Below, in pieces: positions 39,585 to 48,837 of a stretch of 64,000 nucleotides of DNA. Every line of letters starts with the position of its first letter. Position 1 is the first letter of the stretch. Below the pieces are notes generated by a model. The model saw nothing but the letters and a program-made list of their open reading frames with translations, did not search any database and was not told the DNA's origin. The position numbers and the translations under genes were made by a program. This DNA comes from Pseudomonadota bacterium (lineage in GTDB: Bacteria > Desulfobacterota > Desulfobulbia > Desulfobulbales > JAHJIY01): positions 19,729-83,728 of the forward strand of contig JAHJIY010000067.1 in the NCBI GenBank assembly GCA_018823175.1, in the 5' to 3' direction.

Positions 39585-41027
39585 CTAATTTTTTTCAAAC
39601 TTAATGATCTTAACAAGCATTTCCTGGGCTTTGTTCTGGATCGGGTCGGTTTTCTCCAGGACTTTTATGGCCTCTTGCAGGTGATATTTAGCGGTTTCGA
39701 TGTCACCTTCATACCAGTTATAAATTCCGATATGATAGTGGGCCTCGCCTGGTTTGCCGGTGTCGGTCAGGATTTTTCCCAGCCGATATTGGATTTCTGA
39801 AAAGGTGGGCAGTGTGATGGCCAGTTGTTTGTAAAGTCTGAGGGCGCCGGTTTTATCTCCTTTCTGCTCAAGGGTTTTGGCCATGAAAAATGAGGTGTAG
39901 CTGCAGTCCGGATCTTTACTCTGCGCCTCTGTGAAGTTCTTTAAGGCCTTCCCGTATTCACCGGCCTGAAAATAGATAATTCCCAGATCCGTTTCTAATA
40001 TTGGACGGTCAGGATAAAGTTTCATGGTCTCAGCAAGAGATTTTTCCGCTTTAGCAAGTTCGTTGGTTTCCAGATAAACCTGGGAAAGACCGTAGTAGGC
40101 CATGGCTTTTGTTTCCGGTTCGGCTTGAGGGTCAGCGATGATTTTGTTGTATTTAGGATACAGCTGGGCCGCGTCCTTGGTTAGAGCCAGAACCCGGGCC
40201 TTGATCCTCTGAAAATCAAATTCATCATTTTTTTGGTAGGACATTTCCGGGGTGGTCAGCAGCAGGTCCTGAACATAATTCATGCGCAGTCCCGGGTCAG
40301 GGTGGGTAAGGAGATATGGCGGGATATCTCCCATTTGCAGGATTGAGATCTTTCTCATTTTTTGCAGCATGCTGACGATTGAGGCAGGATCTCTGCCCAT
40401 TTTTTGCATCCAGGAAAAGGCCAACCGGTCGGACTCTTCTTCATCGGCCCGGCTGAAATTAAGGTTCATCGCCGCGTTTGTCGCGATTGACCCGGCAATC
40501 ATGGCCTCGGAAATAGGCCCGGCGCCGATCATGATTCCGGCCAGGAGAAGGGCCATGGTGCCGACGTTTACCTTGGCTGATTTCTGCAGGCGTTCGGCGA
40601 TATGGCGGCTGGTGACATGGGCGCATTCATGGGCCATAACTCCTAAAAGTTCCCCTTCGGTATTCATGGTCTCAATTAAGCCGGAGTGGATAAAAATGAG
40701 GCCCGAAGGGGCGGCAAAGGCGTTGAAGTCTTTGTTTTCGATGACGAAGAAATTGTAATCAAAATATTGAGAACCGGCGACTTTCAGGATGTCGCGGCCC
40801 AGGTCGGACACGTATTGGGAAATGTCCGGGGCGTCCAGGAGTTTAAACTCCTTACGGATGATGGAAAGCAGTTTTTCACCCACTTCCCGCTCCTCGCCCA
40901 CCGTGAAAGCTTGGGCGACCGGGGGATAGTAGGGGGGAACCGGAAAGCCGGCCGACAGCAGGGAGAAAATGGAAAAGAAGACAACCAGTTTTATGATGGA
41001 TTTTTTATGGATCAATTTATGAATCAT
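39585..41027 (-). CDS. Periplasmic M48 metalloprotease with TPRs (BepA-like)
   Basis: A 480-residue secreted protein. Signal peptide at ~10-40 (VVFFSIFSLLSAG). The M48 domain carries HEXXH as HECAH in LLGVMAHECAHVTSRH, the downstream third ligand in SRADEEESDRLAF, and TTHPDP-like LLTHPDPGLR. The C-terminal half is made of TPR units (AMAYYGLSQVYLETNELAKAEKS, LETDLGIIYFQAGEYGKALKNF, AHYHIGIYNWYEGDIETAKYH). This matches BepA/YfgC/LoiP-type proteases that maintain outer-membrane protein and LPS-transport assembly. The gene is divergent from recN. Confidence 0.92.
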   Translation of the reverse strand: MIHKLIHKKSIIKLVVFFSIFSLLSAGFPVPPYYPPVAQAFTVGEEREVGEKLLSIIRKEFKLLDAPDISQYVSDLGRDILKVAGSQYFDYNFFVIENKDFNAFAAPSGLIFIHSGLIETMNTEGELLGVMAHECAHVTSRHIAERLQKSAKVNVGTMALLLAGIMIGAGPISEAMIAGSIATNAAMNLNFSRADEEESDRLAFSWMQKMGRDPASIVSMLQKMRKISILQMGDIPPYLLTHPDPGLRMNYVQDLLLTTPEMSYQKNDEFDFQRIKARVLALTKDAAQLYPKYNKIIADPQAEPETKAMAYYGLSQVYLETNELAKAEKSLAETMKLYPDRPILETDLGIIYFQAGEYGKALKNFTEAQSKDPDCSYTSFFMAKTLEQKGDKTGALRLYKQLAITLPTFSEIQYRLGKILTDTGKPGEAHYHIGIYNWYEGDIETAKYHLQEAIKVLEKTDPIQNKAQEMLVKIIKFEKN

Positions 41028-41148
41028 AGATTATTATAGCATTTTTAATGATAAATAACACCTGTGGTGTTATCGGATGTGGAACATCCATTATTGTCCC
41101 GCAATTCAGGGGTATTGCAAACTTTCATCAATAAGTTATAGAAGAGAC

Positions 41149-42816
41149 ATGCTCAGAGAACTTCGTATTACCAACCTGGCATTGGTTGAATCATTGCAGA
41201 TAGATTTTACCGATGGTCTTATTGTCCTGACCGGTGAAACCGGGGCGGGCAAGTCTATTATCATGCAGTCCATGTATTTGTTGACCGGCGGTCGGGCTGC
41301 CGTGTCATGGGTGCGGACCGGGGCTGAGGCGGCCACCGTGGAGGCCCTTTTTGATTGCCACGCCAAACCGATGGTCCTGGAAAAAATACGGGCGGGTGGT
41401 TTTGAGACCGATGGTGAGGTCATCATCAAGAGGATTATCTCGATCAAAGGAAAAAGCAGTTTTTATGTCAACGGTAGTATGGCCACGGTCAAATCCGTAA
41501 CCGAGATGGCGGAGTATCTGTTAAGCGTTGCCAGTCAGCATGATCATCAGCAGTTACTGGTTCCCCGTTACCATCTTGATTTTATTGATGCGGTCGGCAA
41601 TCTGTGGGGGCAGCGGGAAGGGTTTACCGCAATTTATCGAGAGTGGCGGCAACTTCGGGACGATCTGCAGATTCTGCGGCAAAAAGAAAACGATAAGGAG
41701 CAACATCGGGATTTTCTGGATTTTCAATGTCGGGAAATTGAAGAGGCATCTCTGCGGGATGGTGAGGATGAGGAACTTGATCAGGAGAAGGACCGGCTGA
41801 AAGCGGCGGATGATTTGATCAGGCTTGGTCATCAGACTTTTGAAATGCTCAGTGGAGATGTGACCGATGCCCTGGCTATCGCCAGGAAGAATCTTGAGCA
41901 GATGGCGTCTTTTGATCAGGGGATTACGGAACTTGCCTCGCAGGTGGCTGGTTTAAGTTTCCAGCTTGAGGAAAGTGTGGCCCAGGTCAGGGATTATGTT
42001 GATAACGTGGTTGACGATCCGGAGCGGCTTGATCTGGTCATTGCCAGGATAGATCTGCTGCAGCGTTTGAAGAGAAAATATGGCCCGACCTTGGCTGATG
42101 TGGTGGCCCATGGCGAGAAAACGAGAGAAGAACTTAAGTCTTTGGCCGAGATGGACCAGCGGCTTGAAGATTTGCAGCGCAAAGTTGCCGATTGTGAACA
42201 AAAACTTCTTGTGCAGGCCAGGATTATTTCCGAGGCCCGGAAAAAAACCAGCGAGAAATTGGTCGCTGACATAAGCGCGGAACTTAAAGCGCTTTGTTTT
42301 GATCATGCCATATTCGAGATATATTATGACGGCCCTGAAAATCCTGCCATTGCAGATATTTCAAGTCTTGGCTGGGACCGGCCTGAATTTATGTTTTCGG
42401 CAAATCCCGGCGAGCCGGTTAAGCCTGTGGCCAAAATTGCCTCCGGCGGGGAACTTTCCAGATTGATGCTGGCCTTGAAGTGTATCCTGGCCCGGCATGA
42501 TCAGGTGGAAACGGTTATTTTCGATGAGGTGGATGCCGGGATTAGCGGTAAGGCCGCCGAGGCAGTGGCCCGAAAAATAAGGGAGCTGGCCGGTCATCAT
42601 CAGGTTCTGTGTATTACCCATTTGCCGCAGATCGCCGCCGGCGCTGATGAACATTATCTGGTTGAAAAAAATGTAATCAATAACCGGACCCGCACAACTA
42701 TTTCACATCTTTCCAAAGACACCCGGGTTGGCGAGCTGGCCAGGATGCTTGACGGCGAGTCGATAACCGATCAGACCATGGCATATGCCAGGGAACTTGT
42801 TTCCAGGAACATATAG
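41149..42816 (+). CDS. recN: DNA repair protein RecN
   Basis: A 555-residue SMC-like ATPase in double-strand break repair. It begins MLRELRITNLALVESLQIDF, with Walker A GETGAGKSII (29-38), the ABC signature KIASGGELSRLMLALK and Walker B TVIFDEVDAGISG, and the H-loop region VLCITHLPQIA. A central coiled coil (~150-360) separates the two ATPase halves, interrupted by a hydrophobic turn. Start ATG 41149 matches the family; the frame extends upstream to 41077 without conserved sequence. It ends five bases before the PP-loop gene. Confidence 0.96.
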   Translation: MLRELRITNLALVESLQIDFTDGLIVLTGETGAGKSIIMQSMYLLTGGRAAVSWVRTGAEAATVEALFDCHAKPMVLEKIRAGGFETDGEVIIKRIISIKGKSSFYVNGSMATVKSVTEMAEYLLSVASQHDHQQLLVPRYHLDFIDAVGNLWGQREGFTAIYREWRQLRDDLQILRQKENDKEQHRDFLDFQCREIEEASLRDGEDEELDQEKDRLKAADDLIRLGHQTFEMLSGDVTDALAIARKNLEQMASFDQGITELASQVAGLSFQLEESVAQVRDYVDNVVDDPERLDLVIARIDLLQRLKRKYGPTLADVVAHGEKTREELKSLAEMDQRLEDLQRKVADCEQKLLVQARIISEARKKTSEKLVADISAELKALCFDHAIFEIYYDGPENPAIADISSLGWDRPEFMFSANPGEPVKPVAKIASGGELSRLMLALKCILARHDQVETVIFDEVDAGISGKAAEAVARKIRELAGHHQVLCITHLPQIAAGADEHYLVEKNVINNRTRTTISHLSKDTRVGELARMLDGESITDQTMAYARELVSRNI

Positions 42817-42820
42817 TCCG

Positions 42821-43837
42821 ATGTCAAAAAAAGAAGTATCCGCCATCGCCCTTTTTTCGGGGGGCTTGGATAGTATTCTTGCCTGCCGCCTCATTGCGGC
42901 CCAAGGGATCAAGGTGAAAGCGGTCAAGTTTGTCAGTCCTTTTTTCGATTACAGCCTGCTGGCTGAAGAAGAGTACGCAAAGGAGATCCGAAGTAAGTAT
43001 GGGATTGATGTCTGCGTGCGGGACGTCAGCGTCAGTTATCTTGAGATGCTGAGGGCTCCGGCCCATGGATACGGCAGGAACTTTAACCCTTGTGTGGACT
43101 GTAAAATTCTTTTGGTCTCTGAGGCCCGGAAAATGATGGCCGAGTTTGGCGCCTCTTTTCTGATAACCGGTGAGGTCATCGGCCAGCGTCCCATGTCGCA
43201 GCGGTTAGACACCTTGCGGGTAATTGAGCGGGACAGCGGCTGTGATGGCATATTGCTGCGCCCTTTATGTGCCAAGAATCAGAAACCTACTATTCCGGAA
43301 ATAAAAGGACTGGTCGATCGCGAGCAGCTTCTTGATTTTTCGGGCCGGACGAGAGGTCCGCAGATCAAGCTGGCAGAAAGTTTTGGGATTGTTGATTTCC
43401 CCACGCCGGCCGGCGGCTGTTCTCTTACCGATCCGATAAGGGCGAAGAGGGTAAAGTGGTTTTTTGAAGAGTATGAACAGGTAACGGTAACCGATGGCCG
43501 GCTGTTACTGACAGGAAGGCATTTTACGCTGCCCTCCGGCAGTTGGCTGGTAATGGGGCGGGATGAAAAAGAAAACGAAAAGATTCTGCAACTTGCTCAG
43601 CCCGGGGATATGGTTTTACAAATGCGCGATTGGCCGGGGCCGTCGGCTGTCCTGCGTTATTCGTCAAGCCCGGATGAAATAGAGATCGCCGTCGGATTGA
43701 TCAAACGTTACTGTAAAAAAGGGGTGGAACGTAATTTGGCGGTGGTGTTAGTCGCGGCGGCAGGGCAGGAGAATAATGTTGTCAGTATCTCAGCCCCTCC
43801 CCTGGATGATGAAACGGTCAGCTCATGGATTCGGTGA
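42821..43837 (+). CDS. PP-loop ATPase, ThiI/MnmA-like, probable tRNA thiolation protein
   Basis: A 338-residue protein. The N-terminal adenylation domain has the PP-loop SGGLDS (13-18) and a conserved NPCVDCK with Cys91/Cys94 as in sulfur-transfer enzymes; ITGEVIGQRPMSQR and PAGGCSLTDP follow. The C-terminal third (LLLTGRHFTLPSG, VMGRDEKENEKI, MVLQMRDWPGPSAVL) resembles the NFACT RNA-binding-like domain. Such proteins are often labelled tRNA thiouridine methyltransferase; the sequence supports ATP-dependent adenylation and probable tRNA thiolation, not methylation. The exact nucleotide is unknown. It starts five bases after recN stops. Confidence 0.82.
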   Translation: MSKKEVSAIALFSGGLDSILACRLIAAQGIKVKAVKFVSPFFDYSLLAEEEYAKEIRSKYGIDVCVRDVSVSYLEMLRAPAHGYGRNFNPCVDCKILLVSEARKMMAEFGASFLITGEVIGQRPMSQRLDTLRVIERDSGCDGILLRPLCAKNQKPTIPEIKGLVDREQLLDFSGRTRGPQIKLAESFGIVDFPTPAGGCSLTDPIRAKRVKWFFEEYEQVTVTDGRLLLTGRHFTLPSGSWLVMGRDEKENEKILQLAQPGDMVLQMRDWPGPSAVLRYSSSPDEIEIAVGLIKRYCKKGVERNLAVVLVAAAGQENNVVSISAPPLDDETVSSWIR

Positions 43838-43856
43838 GGAAAGATTTTTTTGACGT

Positions 43857-44003
43857 TTAATGTTCTTCTTTAGAATTGTTGTCCTTAGAATTGTCCTCTT
43901 GATACGTATAATCTCCAAACTCAATTCCCTCGTCTGCGGATCTGTTTAGTGAGGAAATGGTCTCAGCTTCGAGGATATCTTCAAGGTATTCGTATATTTG
44001 CAT
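43857..44003 (-). CDS. Possible small acidic protein
   Basis: A 48-codon open frame, ATG at 44003 to TAA at 43857, beginning MQIYEYLEDILEAETISSL and ending KEEH. It is strongly acidic (about fifteen Asp/Glu) and amphipathic at the start. No Shine-Dalgarno is visible and I recognise no family, so it may be chance; composition like a real small protein is the main reason to list it. Confidence 0.3.
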   Translation of the reverse strand: MQIYEYLEDILEAETISSLNRSADEGIEFGDYTYQEDNSKDNNSKEEH

Positions 44004-44158
44004 GAGTTGTTTAATTTAAGTTTATTAAAAACTATTAAAATTATCTCAGAAACTCGTTTTAAAGTCCATTTAATATTTGAAGTTTGTTTCAGAGTTGATC
44101 TGTGTGGGCAAAATTAAGTGCCTTGTATTCCTGGTAGTTTAAGGTTGGCTGTTTTCAA

Positions 44159-44187
44159 TTGAACTTCGGTCAATCAACTGTTATATA
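44159..44187 (+). promoter_or_regulatory. Sigma70-type promoter of tRNA-Thr
   Basis: TTGAAC (44159-44164), 17-base spacer, TATATA (44182-44187). The expected start near 44194 is 12 bases before the mature tRNA. Confidence 0.65.
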
Positions 44188-44205
44188 AGCTTTTTTGTTG
44201 AGTTT

Positions 44206-44281
44206 GCCACCGTAGCTCAGATGGTAGAGCAGTTGATTCGTAATCATCAGGTCAGCGGTTCGATTCCGCTCGGTGGCTCCA
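44206..44281 (+). tRNA. tRNA-Thr (anticodon CGT)
   Basis: A 76-base cloverleaf with encoded CCA: acceptor GCCACCG/CGGTGGC, D-arm GCTC/GAGC, anticodon loop TTCGTAA giving CGT (reads ACG), T-arm AGCGG/CCGCT with TTCGATT, discriminator T73. The anticodon stem GTTGA/TCATC has one T-T mismatch at 28-42. Confidence 0.95.
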
Positions 44282-44286
44282 AATTT

Positions 44287-44324
44287 AAAAGAGATGCGGA
44301 GTTTTCTTCGTATCTCTTTTTTTT
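44287..44324 (+). terminator. Intrinsic terminator of the tRNA gene
   Basis: AGAGATGCGGAG pairs with CTTCGTATCTCT (12 pairs, two of them G-T) over a TTTT loop; eight Ts follow. It starts six bases after the tRNA. Confidence 0.88.
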
Positions 44325-44516
44325 AATCTATTTTGTCCTGCGGCTATTTCCCGTTTTTAATGTTTGCCTGTCAATCATTTTCATATCCGGTCGGTTTTTA
44401 ATCCTGGTTTATTCCAAGTTCACGGCGATTATCCTTTTCATAACAACATCGGTCAGGTGCAGATATGCTTTCCCGGGGTTGTAGGGGACGATTGCGATGA
44501 CTTTTCTTGTATGGGA

Positions 44517-45950
44517 TTAGCGGAGTTGATCGTCGAGCTGCTGGCGCTTGGTGATGTCGGTTGAGATGCAACAGATCCGATAAGGAATTCCGTCCTGATC
44601 GTAGATTGGAAATTTTATCGAAGTATAAGTGTGGAGACCATCGCCCTGGAAAGCGGTTTCTTCAAACTGCATCGGGATTCCGGTCGCAAGGACCTTGCGT
44701 TCATTTCGGGTGAAGACATCGGCAATATTTTCCGGGAATATATCGTAGTCGGTCAGATTGGATATTTCGGCCTGAGTTATGTTGAAGGTTTCCTCAAAAC
44801 GCTTGTTGATCAGGAGATAACGGCCCCTGGCGTCTTTTTGGTAAATGATATTTGAAGTGTTGTCCATGATCCCTAGTAGTAGTTCATCAATTTTGATCAG
44901 TGTGGCATTGGTCTCTCTGATCTTGACGATCAGGTTGTTGGCGGCGGTAATGACCTGGGATAGTTCCAGGGTGCCAGCCGCCATTTCTTCGGGCATCAGG
45001 CCACTATCTGCCAAGGGCTTAATCTCTGAAATGAAATTTGAAATTTGCGATAACGGTTTGCTCAGACTGGTGTTTATTTTCTGTCGTATAATCAGGATTA
45101 AAAAGATGAGAATGCCGGTTATGAGTAAAAATTGGCGACCAGTGTGTCGTATGATCCGGGGGATGATTGCTTGATATGGAAGAGAAGCATAAAACTGCCA
45201 GCCGAGAGGTTTGGTGAAAGATTGAGTATAGGAAATATACTTCTGATTTTTATAGGTGTATGTCCGTAGGCCGCGGTGGTTCGGGGTGCTTTGGTTTTTC
45301 AGTTCAAAACCAAGATTATGACGGCTGGTCATTAACTCATGGTCCGGGTGGTAAACTACGGTGCCATTAGCGGAAAGGATGAACATTAAAGCCTGTCCTT
45401 GTGTCCCGGTAATATTTATGTGATGCAGGAGTGGGATCAGGTTTGAGATGCTTTTTTCAAGCAGCAGCATATTTTTGCCGGGTAATTTGAAGGCCAAGGT
45501 TATTACCGGCTGATTGTGGAATATGGATTGATGTATTTCAGAGATATTTTCATTGGCTTGGATGTATTCCAGATGAGAAAAATCAAAGTTAATGAATTCC
45601 TCGTAGTTGCCGCTGGTATAAATCATTCTTCCCTGGCTGTTGAGAATATAATAATGGTCTCCGGGTCCAAGCAGGGGGAGGTTTTTCTTGAAATAATTGA
45701 TGATTGTCAGTTCATGGTCAGAAGGCAGTGCGGCGATCAGGGCAGTTATCAGGTCATGATATCGGTCGATATAGTCACTGGTCAGTTCAATACAGGTTTT
45801 TGCCGCGTTTTTCATGTCTTGGGCAAGATCATCCTTGGTCGATTTTACTTCAAGTAACAAGGTCAACGTAAAAGAGACCAGACATGCCGCGATCGCCGAG
45901 ATTGAGAGAATCCGTCTGATTTTTTTATTTAGGGGCAAGCTGAAGATCAT
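44517..45950 (-). CDS. Membrane sensor with Cache and PAS domains, no output domain
   Basis: A 477-residue protein: transmembrane helix ~13-33, a periplasmic dCache-like sensory region (~40-275, with HYYILNSQGRMIYTS and LMFILSANGTVVYHPDHEL), a second transmembrane helix (FLLITGILIFLILII), a HAMP-like stretch, then a PAS-PAC (IMDNTSNIIYQKDARGRYLLIN ... CCISTDITKR). It ends at QQLDDQLR with a stop, exactly where a histidine kinase or GGDEF domain usually begins. The remaining downstream frame does not resemble a kinase. It overlaps the binding-protein gene by four bases, so binding protein and sensor probably act together. Truncation or genuine signalling without an output are both possible. 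Confidence 0.85.
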   Translation of the reverse strand: MIFSLPLNKKIRRILSISAIAACLVSFTLTLLLEVKSTKDDLAQDMKNAAKTCIELTSDYIDRYHDLITALIAALPSDHELTIINYFKKNLPLLGPGDHYYILNSQGRMIYTSGNYEEFINFDFSHLEYIQANENISEIHQSIFHNQPVITLAFKLPGKNMLLLEKSISNLIPLLHHINITGTQGQALMFILSANGTVVYHPDHELMTSRHNLGFELKNQSTPNHRGLRTYTYKNQKYISYTQSFTKPLGWQFYASLPYQAIIPRIIRHTGRQFLLITGILIFLILIIRQKINTSLSKPLSQISNFISEIKPLADSGLMPEEMAAGTLELSQVITAANNLIVKIRETNATLIKIDELLLGIMDNTSNIIYQKDARGRYLLINKRFEETFNITQAEISNLTDYDIFPENIADVFTRNERKVLATGIPMQFEETAFQGDGLHTYTSIKFPIYDQDGIPYRICCISTDITKRQQLDDQLR

Positions 45951-47086
45951 TGTTCTGCGACTATCTCCCCGAGGTTATTAAATCGTCCGTTATTTATGGT
46001 TATCTCGTAAATAGGACGGAGCACATCGCCGTATTTGTCGAATTTTACCGGGCCCATGATGGTGTTGAATTGGGAATTTAAAAGTACGGTCTTCAAGTTG
46101 AAGGAATTTGGTGAGGCCGGGCATTTTTTCAGGGCCTCGGAGATTATCTGGACCGCCTCATAGGCCCTGGTTGATCCTGCGGTGGCCGGGCGGTTGAACT
46201 GATCTTCCATCTTTTTGGCAAAGGCCAGGTATGCCGGGAGGTTATTCTCCGGGTTGACAAAGGTGATTAATTTCAGATCTTCGACCGCTTTGCCGCCGTA
46301 TCGCATCAGGTCAGGGGATTGGGCCCAGAGGGTGGCGATTAAATTCCCCTGGAAATCATCGTTGCGTAATTTTTGGGCGGCCATGCCGGTCGCCGTTACC
46401 TCGGTTAGAAGCACAACCACATCCGGCTTGTTTCTTAAAAGTGATCGGGTGGTCGTGTCCCAGTCGATTTCCTTTTTCGTATTAAGTCGGACGGTGTTTA
46501 TTTTTCCTGGATAATATCTCTTGGTCTGTTCAAGGTAGTCTTCTCCAAAACTCTGGTTTGACATGTCCAGCAGGCAGGAGATATTATTCGCTTCGTATTT
46601 TTTTAAAAGCGAGGCAAGAGCCTTGCCGTATCCGGTGTTGTCAACCGAGGTGCGGAAAAAAAGATCGTCCTGGCCGCTGAGTTTTGTTGTCCCGGTATAA
46701 GGGGTGAACAGGAGCGTATTGTGTGAGGTGACAAAGGGGTGGGCGGTGATTGTGTTTTGGGAAAAGCTATGCCCGATTATGGTAATGACGCCTTGTTCGA
46801 TTAATGCGCGGTCAGCGGCGATTATTTCTTCCTCGGAATTTTTGTCATCCTTGATGATTAGTTCCAGCGGTTGGCCGTTGATTCCGCCCTGATTGTTGAT
46901 TTCATCCACCGCCAACAGGGCGCCGTCCCGAATGTACTCTCCGGCTGTTCCGCCCCGTCCGCTGAGATTGATGGATAACCCTATTTTTATGGGTTTTGGC
47001 GATTTGGTGCAGCCGGAAAAAAGCAGTAGCGAAATGATCAGTAGAAGCAAAATAATCCGACTCATCTCAACTGTTATTTTTGTCAT
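45947..47086 (-). CDS. Periplasmic-binding lipoprotein (branched-chain amino acid type)
   Basis: A 379-residue type I solute-binding protein. The lipobox is LLFSGC near residue 25. The mature domain starts PIKIGLSINLSGRGGTAGEY and has the fold pattern GALLAVDEINNQGGINGQPLE, GVITIIGHSFSQNT and TLLFTPYTGTTKLSG, then AGSTRAYEAVQIISEAL. No ABC permease or ATPase is nearby; instead a Cache sensor follows with a four-base overlap, so ligand sensing rather than import is suggested. ATG 47086 is chosen over a GTG at 47095 because AGGA lies at suitable distance. Confidence 0.9.
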   Translation of the reverse strand: MTKITVEMSRIILLLLIISLLLFSGCTKSPKPIKIGLSINLSGRGGTAGEYIRDGALLAVDEINNQGGINGQPLELIIKDDKNSEEEIIAADRALIEQGVITIIGHSFSQNTITAHPFVTSHNTLLFTPYTGTTKLSGQDDLFFRTSVDNTGYGKALASLLKKYEANNISCLLDMSNQSFGEDYLEQTKRYYPGKINTVRLNTKKEIDWDTTTRSLLRNKPDVVVLLTEVTATGMAAQKLRNDDFQGNLIATLWAQSPDLMRYGGKAVEDLKLITFVNPENNLPAYLAFAKKMEDQFNRPATAGSTRAYEAVQIISEALKKCPASPNSFNLKTVLLNSQFNTIMGPVKFDKYGDVLRPIYEITINNGRFNNLGEIVAEQ

Positions 47087-47520
47087 TTGTCTCACTTCCT
47101 CTCCTTCAGATCTTGACTGGTAAAACGTATTGTATATTAAAGTATTTTTTTACTGATACCAAGTGATAGTCAAGCTATTTCTGTTTTGTAATTGATCATG
47201 GTCGCAATGCTCAGGAGAGTTACGAGCGCGTGGAGTCCAGGCTTGTTGCCGATATTAAAGTGTTCTTTTAGTTTGCAAACTGATCCGGAATGTTGCTGTT
47301 CTTTTAAAATTAGAAAATTAATGTTAAGTAGTTTTCTGCTTTTTGTGGTTGGTAATTTAAAGAAAATATCGGATTTTTGCTTGATAAAACGATCCTCATG
47401 TAAAGATCAATCTGGTCTTTGGGATAGTTTATGGAAGTTGAACGGGCGGCTATTTCGTTTTTTGTCTGTCGCAAAGAGAGATGTGCTCTGATTATTTGGA
47501 TAATGGGTTAGGAGATAGTG
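47087..47520. other. Intergenic region upstream of the aminotransferase
   Basis: 434 bases between divergent genes. A 99-codon plus-strand frame here shows no conserved features. No RNA gene or clear promoter pair recognised. Confidence 0.35.
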
Positions 47521-48714
47521 ATGGGAATATCAGATAAGATGAAAGATTTTGCTTCGCGATCATCCTGGATAAGGAGGATGTTTGAGGAAGGTGCGGTGCT
47601 CAAGGCTAGATATGGCGCGGAAAACGTATGTGATTTCAGTCTGGGCAATCCTGACTTATCGCCGCCGCCTGATTTTTTCAAGGTGCTAAAGGAGATTGCT
47701 TCTGAAGAGAAAATCGGCGCCCACAGTTATATGCCAAACGCCGGATATCCTGAAATCAGGGGCGAGATGGCCCGTCGGATTTCTCTTGAGCAAGGGGTTG
47801 AACTGACCGGCCAAGATTTGCTGATGACTTGCGGCGCAGCCGGTGGTCTCAATGTGGTTCTGAAGTCGCTGCTTAATCCCGGAGAAGAGGTGGTTCTTCT
47901 GGCCCCTTATTTTGTCGAGTATAATTTTTATGTGGACAATCATGGCGGAATCTCCCGGATAGTTGATACCGCAGTTGATTTTGGTTTGGATCTGGCTGCG
48001 ATTGAGGCCGGTCTTAACGAACGGACTAAGGCAATTATTGTCAATAGCCCCAATAATCCTACCGGGCAGATTTATTCGGAAGAATCCCTTGCCGGGCTGG
48101 CTGAACTGCTGAATGTTGCCGGCAAAAAGTATGGAACGACGATCTATATTATTTCCGATGAACCATACCGGAAACTCACTTTTGACGGGAACCAGGTCCC
48201 CAGCGTTATGCAGGCTTATCGCAATAGTATTGTTGTTTCATCTTTCTCCAAGGACCTGTCGCTGCCCGGAGAGAGAATAGGTTATATCGCCGTTCATCCC
48301 GATATTGATCTGAAAAATGATTTGTTGGGCGCGCTGACTCTGGCCAATCGAATTTTGGGTTTTGTTAATGCCCCGGCCTTGATGCAAAGGGTAGTGGGCC
48401 GGTTGCAAGGGGTGCAGGTTGATACTGCGGTGTATACCAGGCGGCGGGACAAGTTTTGTCAGATTCTTGCCGACTGTGGTTATGAGTTTGAACCGCCGAA
48501 AGGCGCTTTTTATATTTTTCCAAAAGCGCCGGGCGGAGATGATGTCAAGTTTGCCGCCCTTCTACAGGAACAGAAAATTTTGGCTGTCCCCGGTTGCGGG
48601 TTTGGCCGGCCGGGCTATTTCAGGTTGGCTTTCTGTGTGAATGACTCGGTGATCGAGAGGTCGGCTCCGGGTTTCAAGAATGCAATCCGGAAAATGTCAG
48701 ACTCTCTGTCGTAA
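47521..48714 (+). CDS. Class I/II PLP-dependent aminotransferase
   Basis: A 397-residue fold-type I aminotransferase (AspC-like). Features: FSLGNPDLSPPPDFF, YMPNAGYPEIRGEMARR, GAAGGLNVVLKSLL, NSPNNPTGQIYSEE, ISDEPYRKL, PLP-lysine in SSFSKDLSLPGERIGY, and the C-terminal substrate arginine region GYFRLAFC. It transfers amino groups between an amino acid and 2-oxoacid; the specific substrate is not clear. ATG 47521 is preceded by AGGAG. The stop is followed immediately by a family B hairpin that probably serves as its 3' end. Confidence 0.9.
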   Translation: MGISDKMKDFASRSSWIRRMFEEGAVLKARYGAENVCDFSLGNPDLSPPPDFFKVLKEIASEEKIGAHSYMPNAGYPEIRGEMARRISLEQGVELTGQDLLMTCGAAGGLNVVLKSLLNPGEEVVLLAPYFVEYNFYVDNHGGISRIVDTAVDFGLDLAAIEAGLNERTKAIIVNSPNNPTGQIYSEESLAGLAELLNVAGKKYGTTIYIISDEPYRKLTFDGNQVPSVMQAYRNSIVVSSFSKDLSLPGERIGYIAVHPDIDLKNDLLGALTLANRILGFVNAPALMQRVVGRLQGVQVDTAVYTRRRDKFCQILADCGYEFEPPKGAFYIFPKAPGGDDVKFAALLQEQKILAVPGCGFGRPGYFRLAFCVNDSVIERSAPGFKNAIRKMSDSLS

Positions 48715-48720
48715 ATATTA

Positions 48721-48774
48721 AAGCTCCCCGCAGCAGATAGCGAACAGTGTGAGACTTCGAACCGTGGGGAGCTT
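48721..48774. repeat. Dispersed palindromic repeat family B, copy 1
   Basis: AAGCTCCCC (48721-48729) and GGGGAGCTT (48766-48774) form a nine-pair stem enclosing GCAGCAGATAGCGAAC, AGTGTGAGACTTCGA. The block recurs inverted at 52580-52629. It lies six bases after the aminotransferase stop. Confidence 0.75.
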
Positions 48775-48837
48775 CAATCATCATCCTGAATTGTTGGGAG
48801 TAGGGGACGGCAATTGAGGGTTGAAAGGAGTTTGTTC

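Noticed and set aside
44221..44484. An 87-codon frame starting inside tRNA-Thr
   Set aside because: It translates the tRNA and terminator; hydrophobicity comes from T-rich DNA.
47192..47491. A 99-codon plus-strand frame before the aminotransferase
   Set aside because: No conserved motif, no ribosome-binding site, composition unlike the neighbouring genes.
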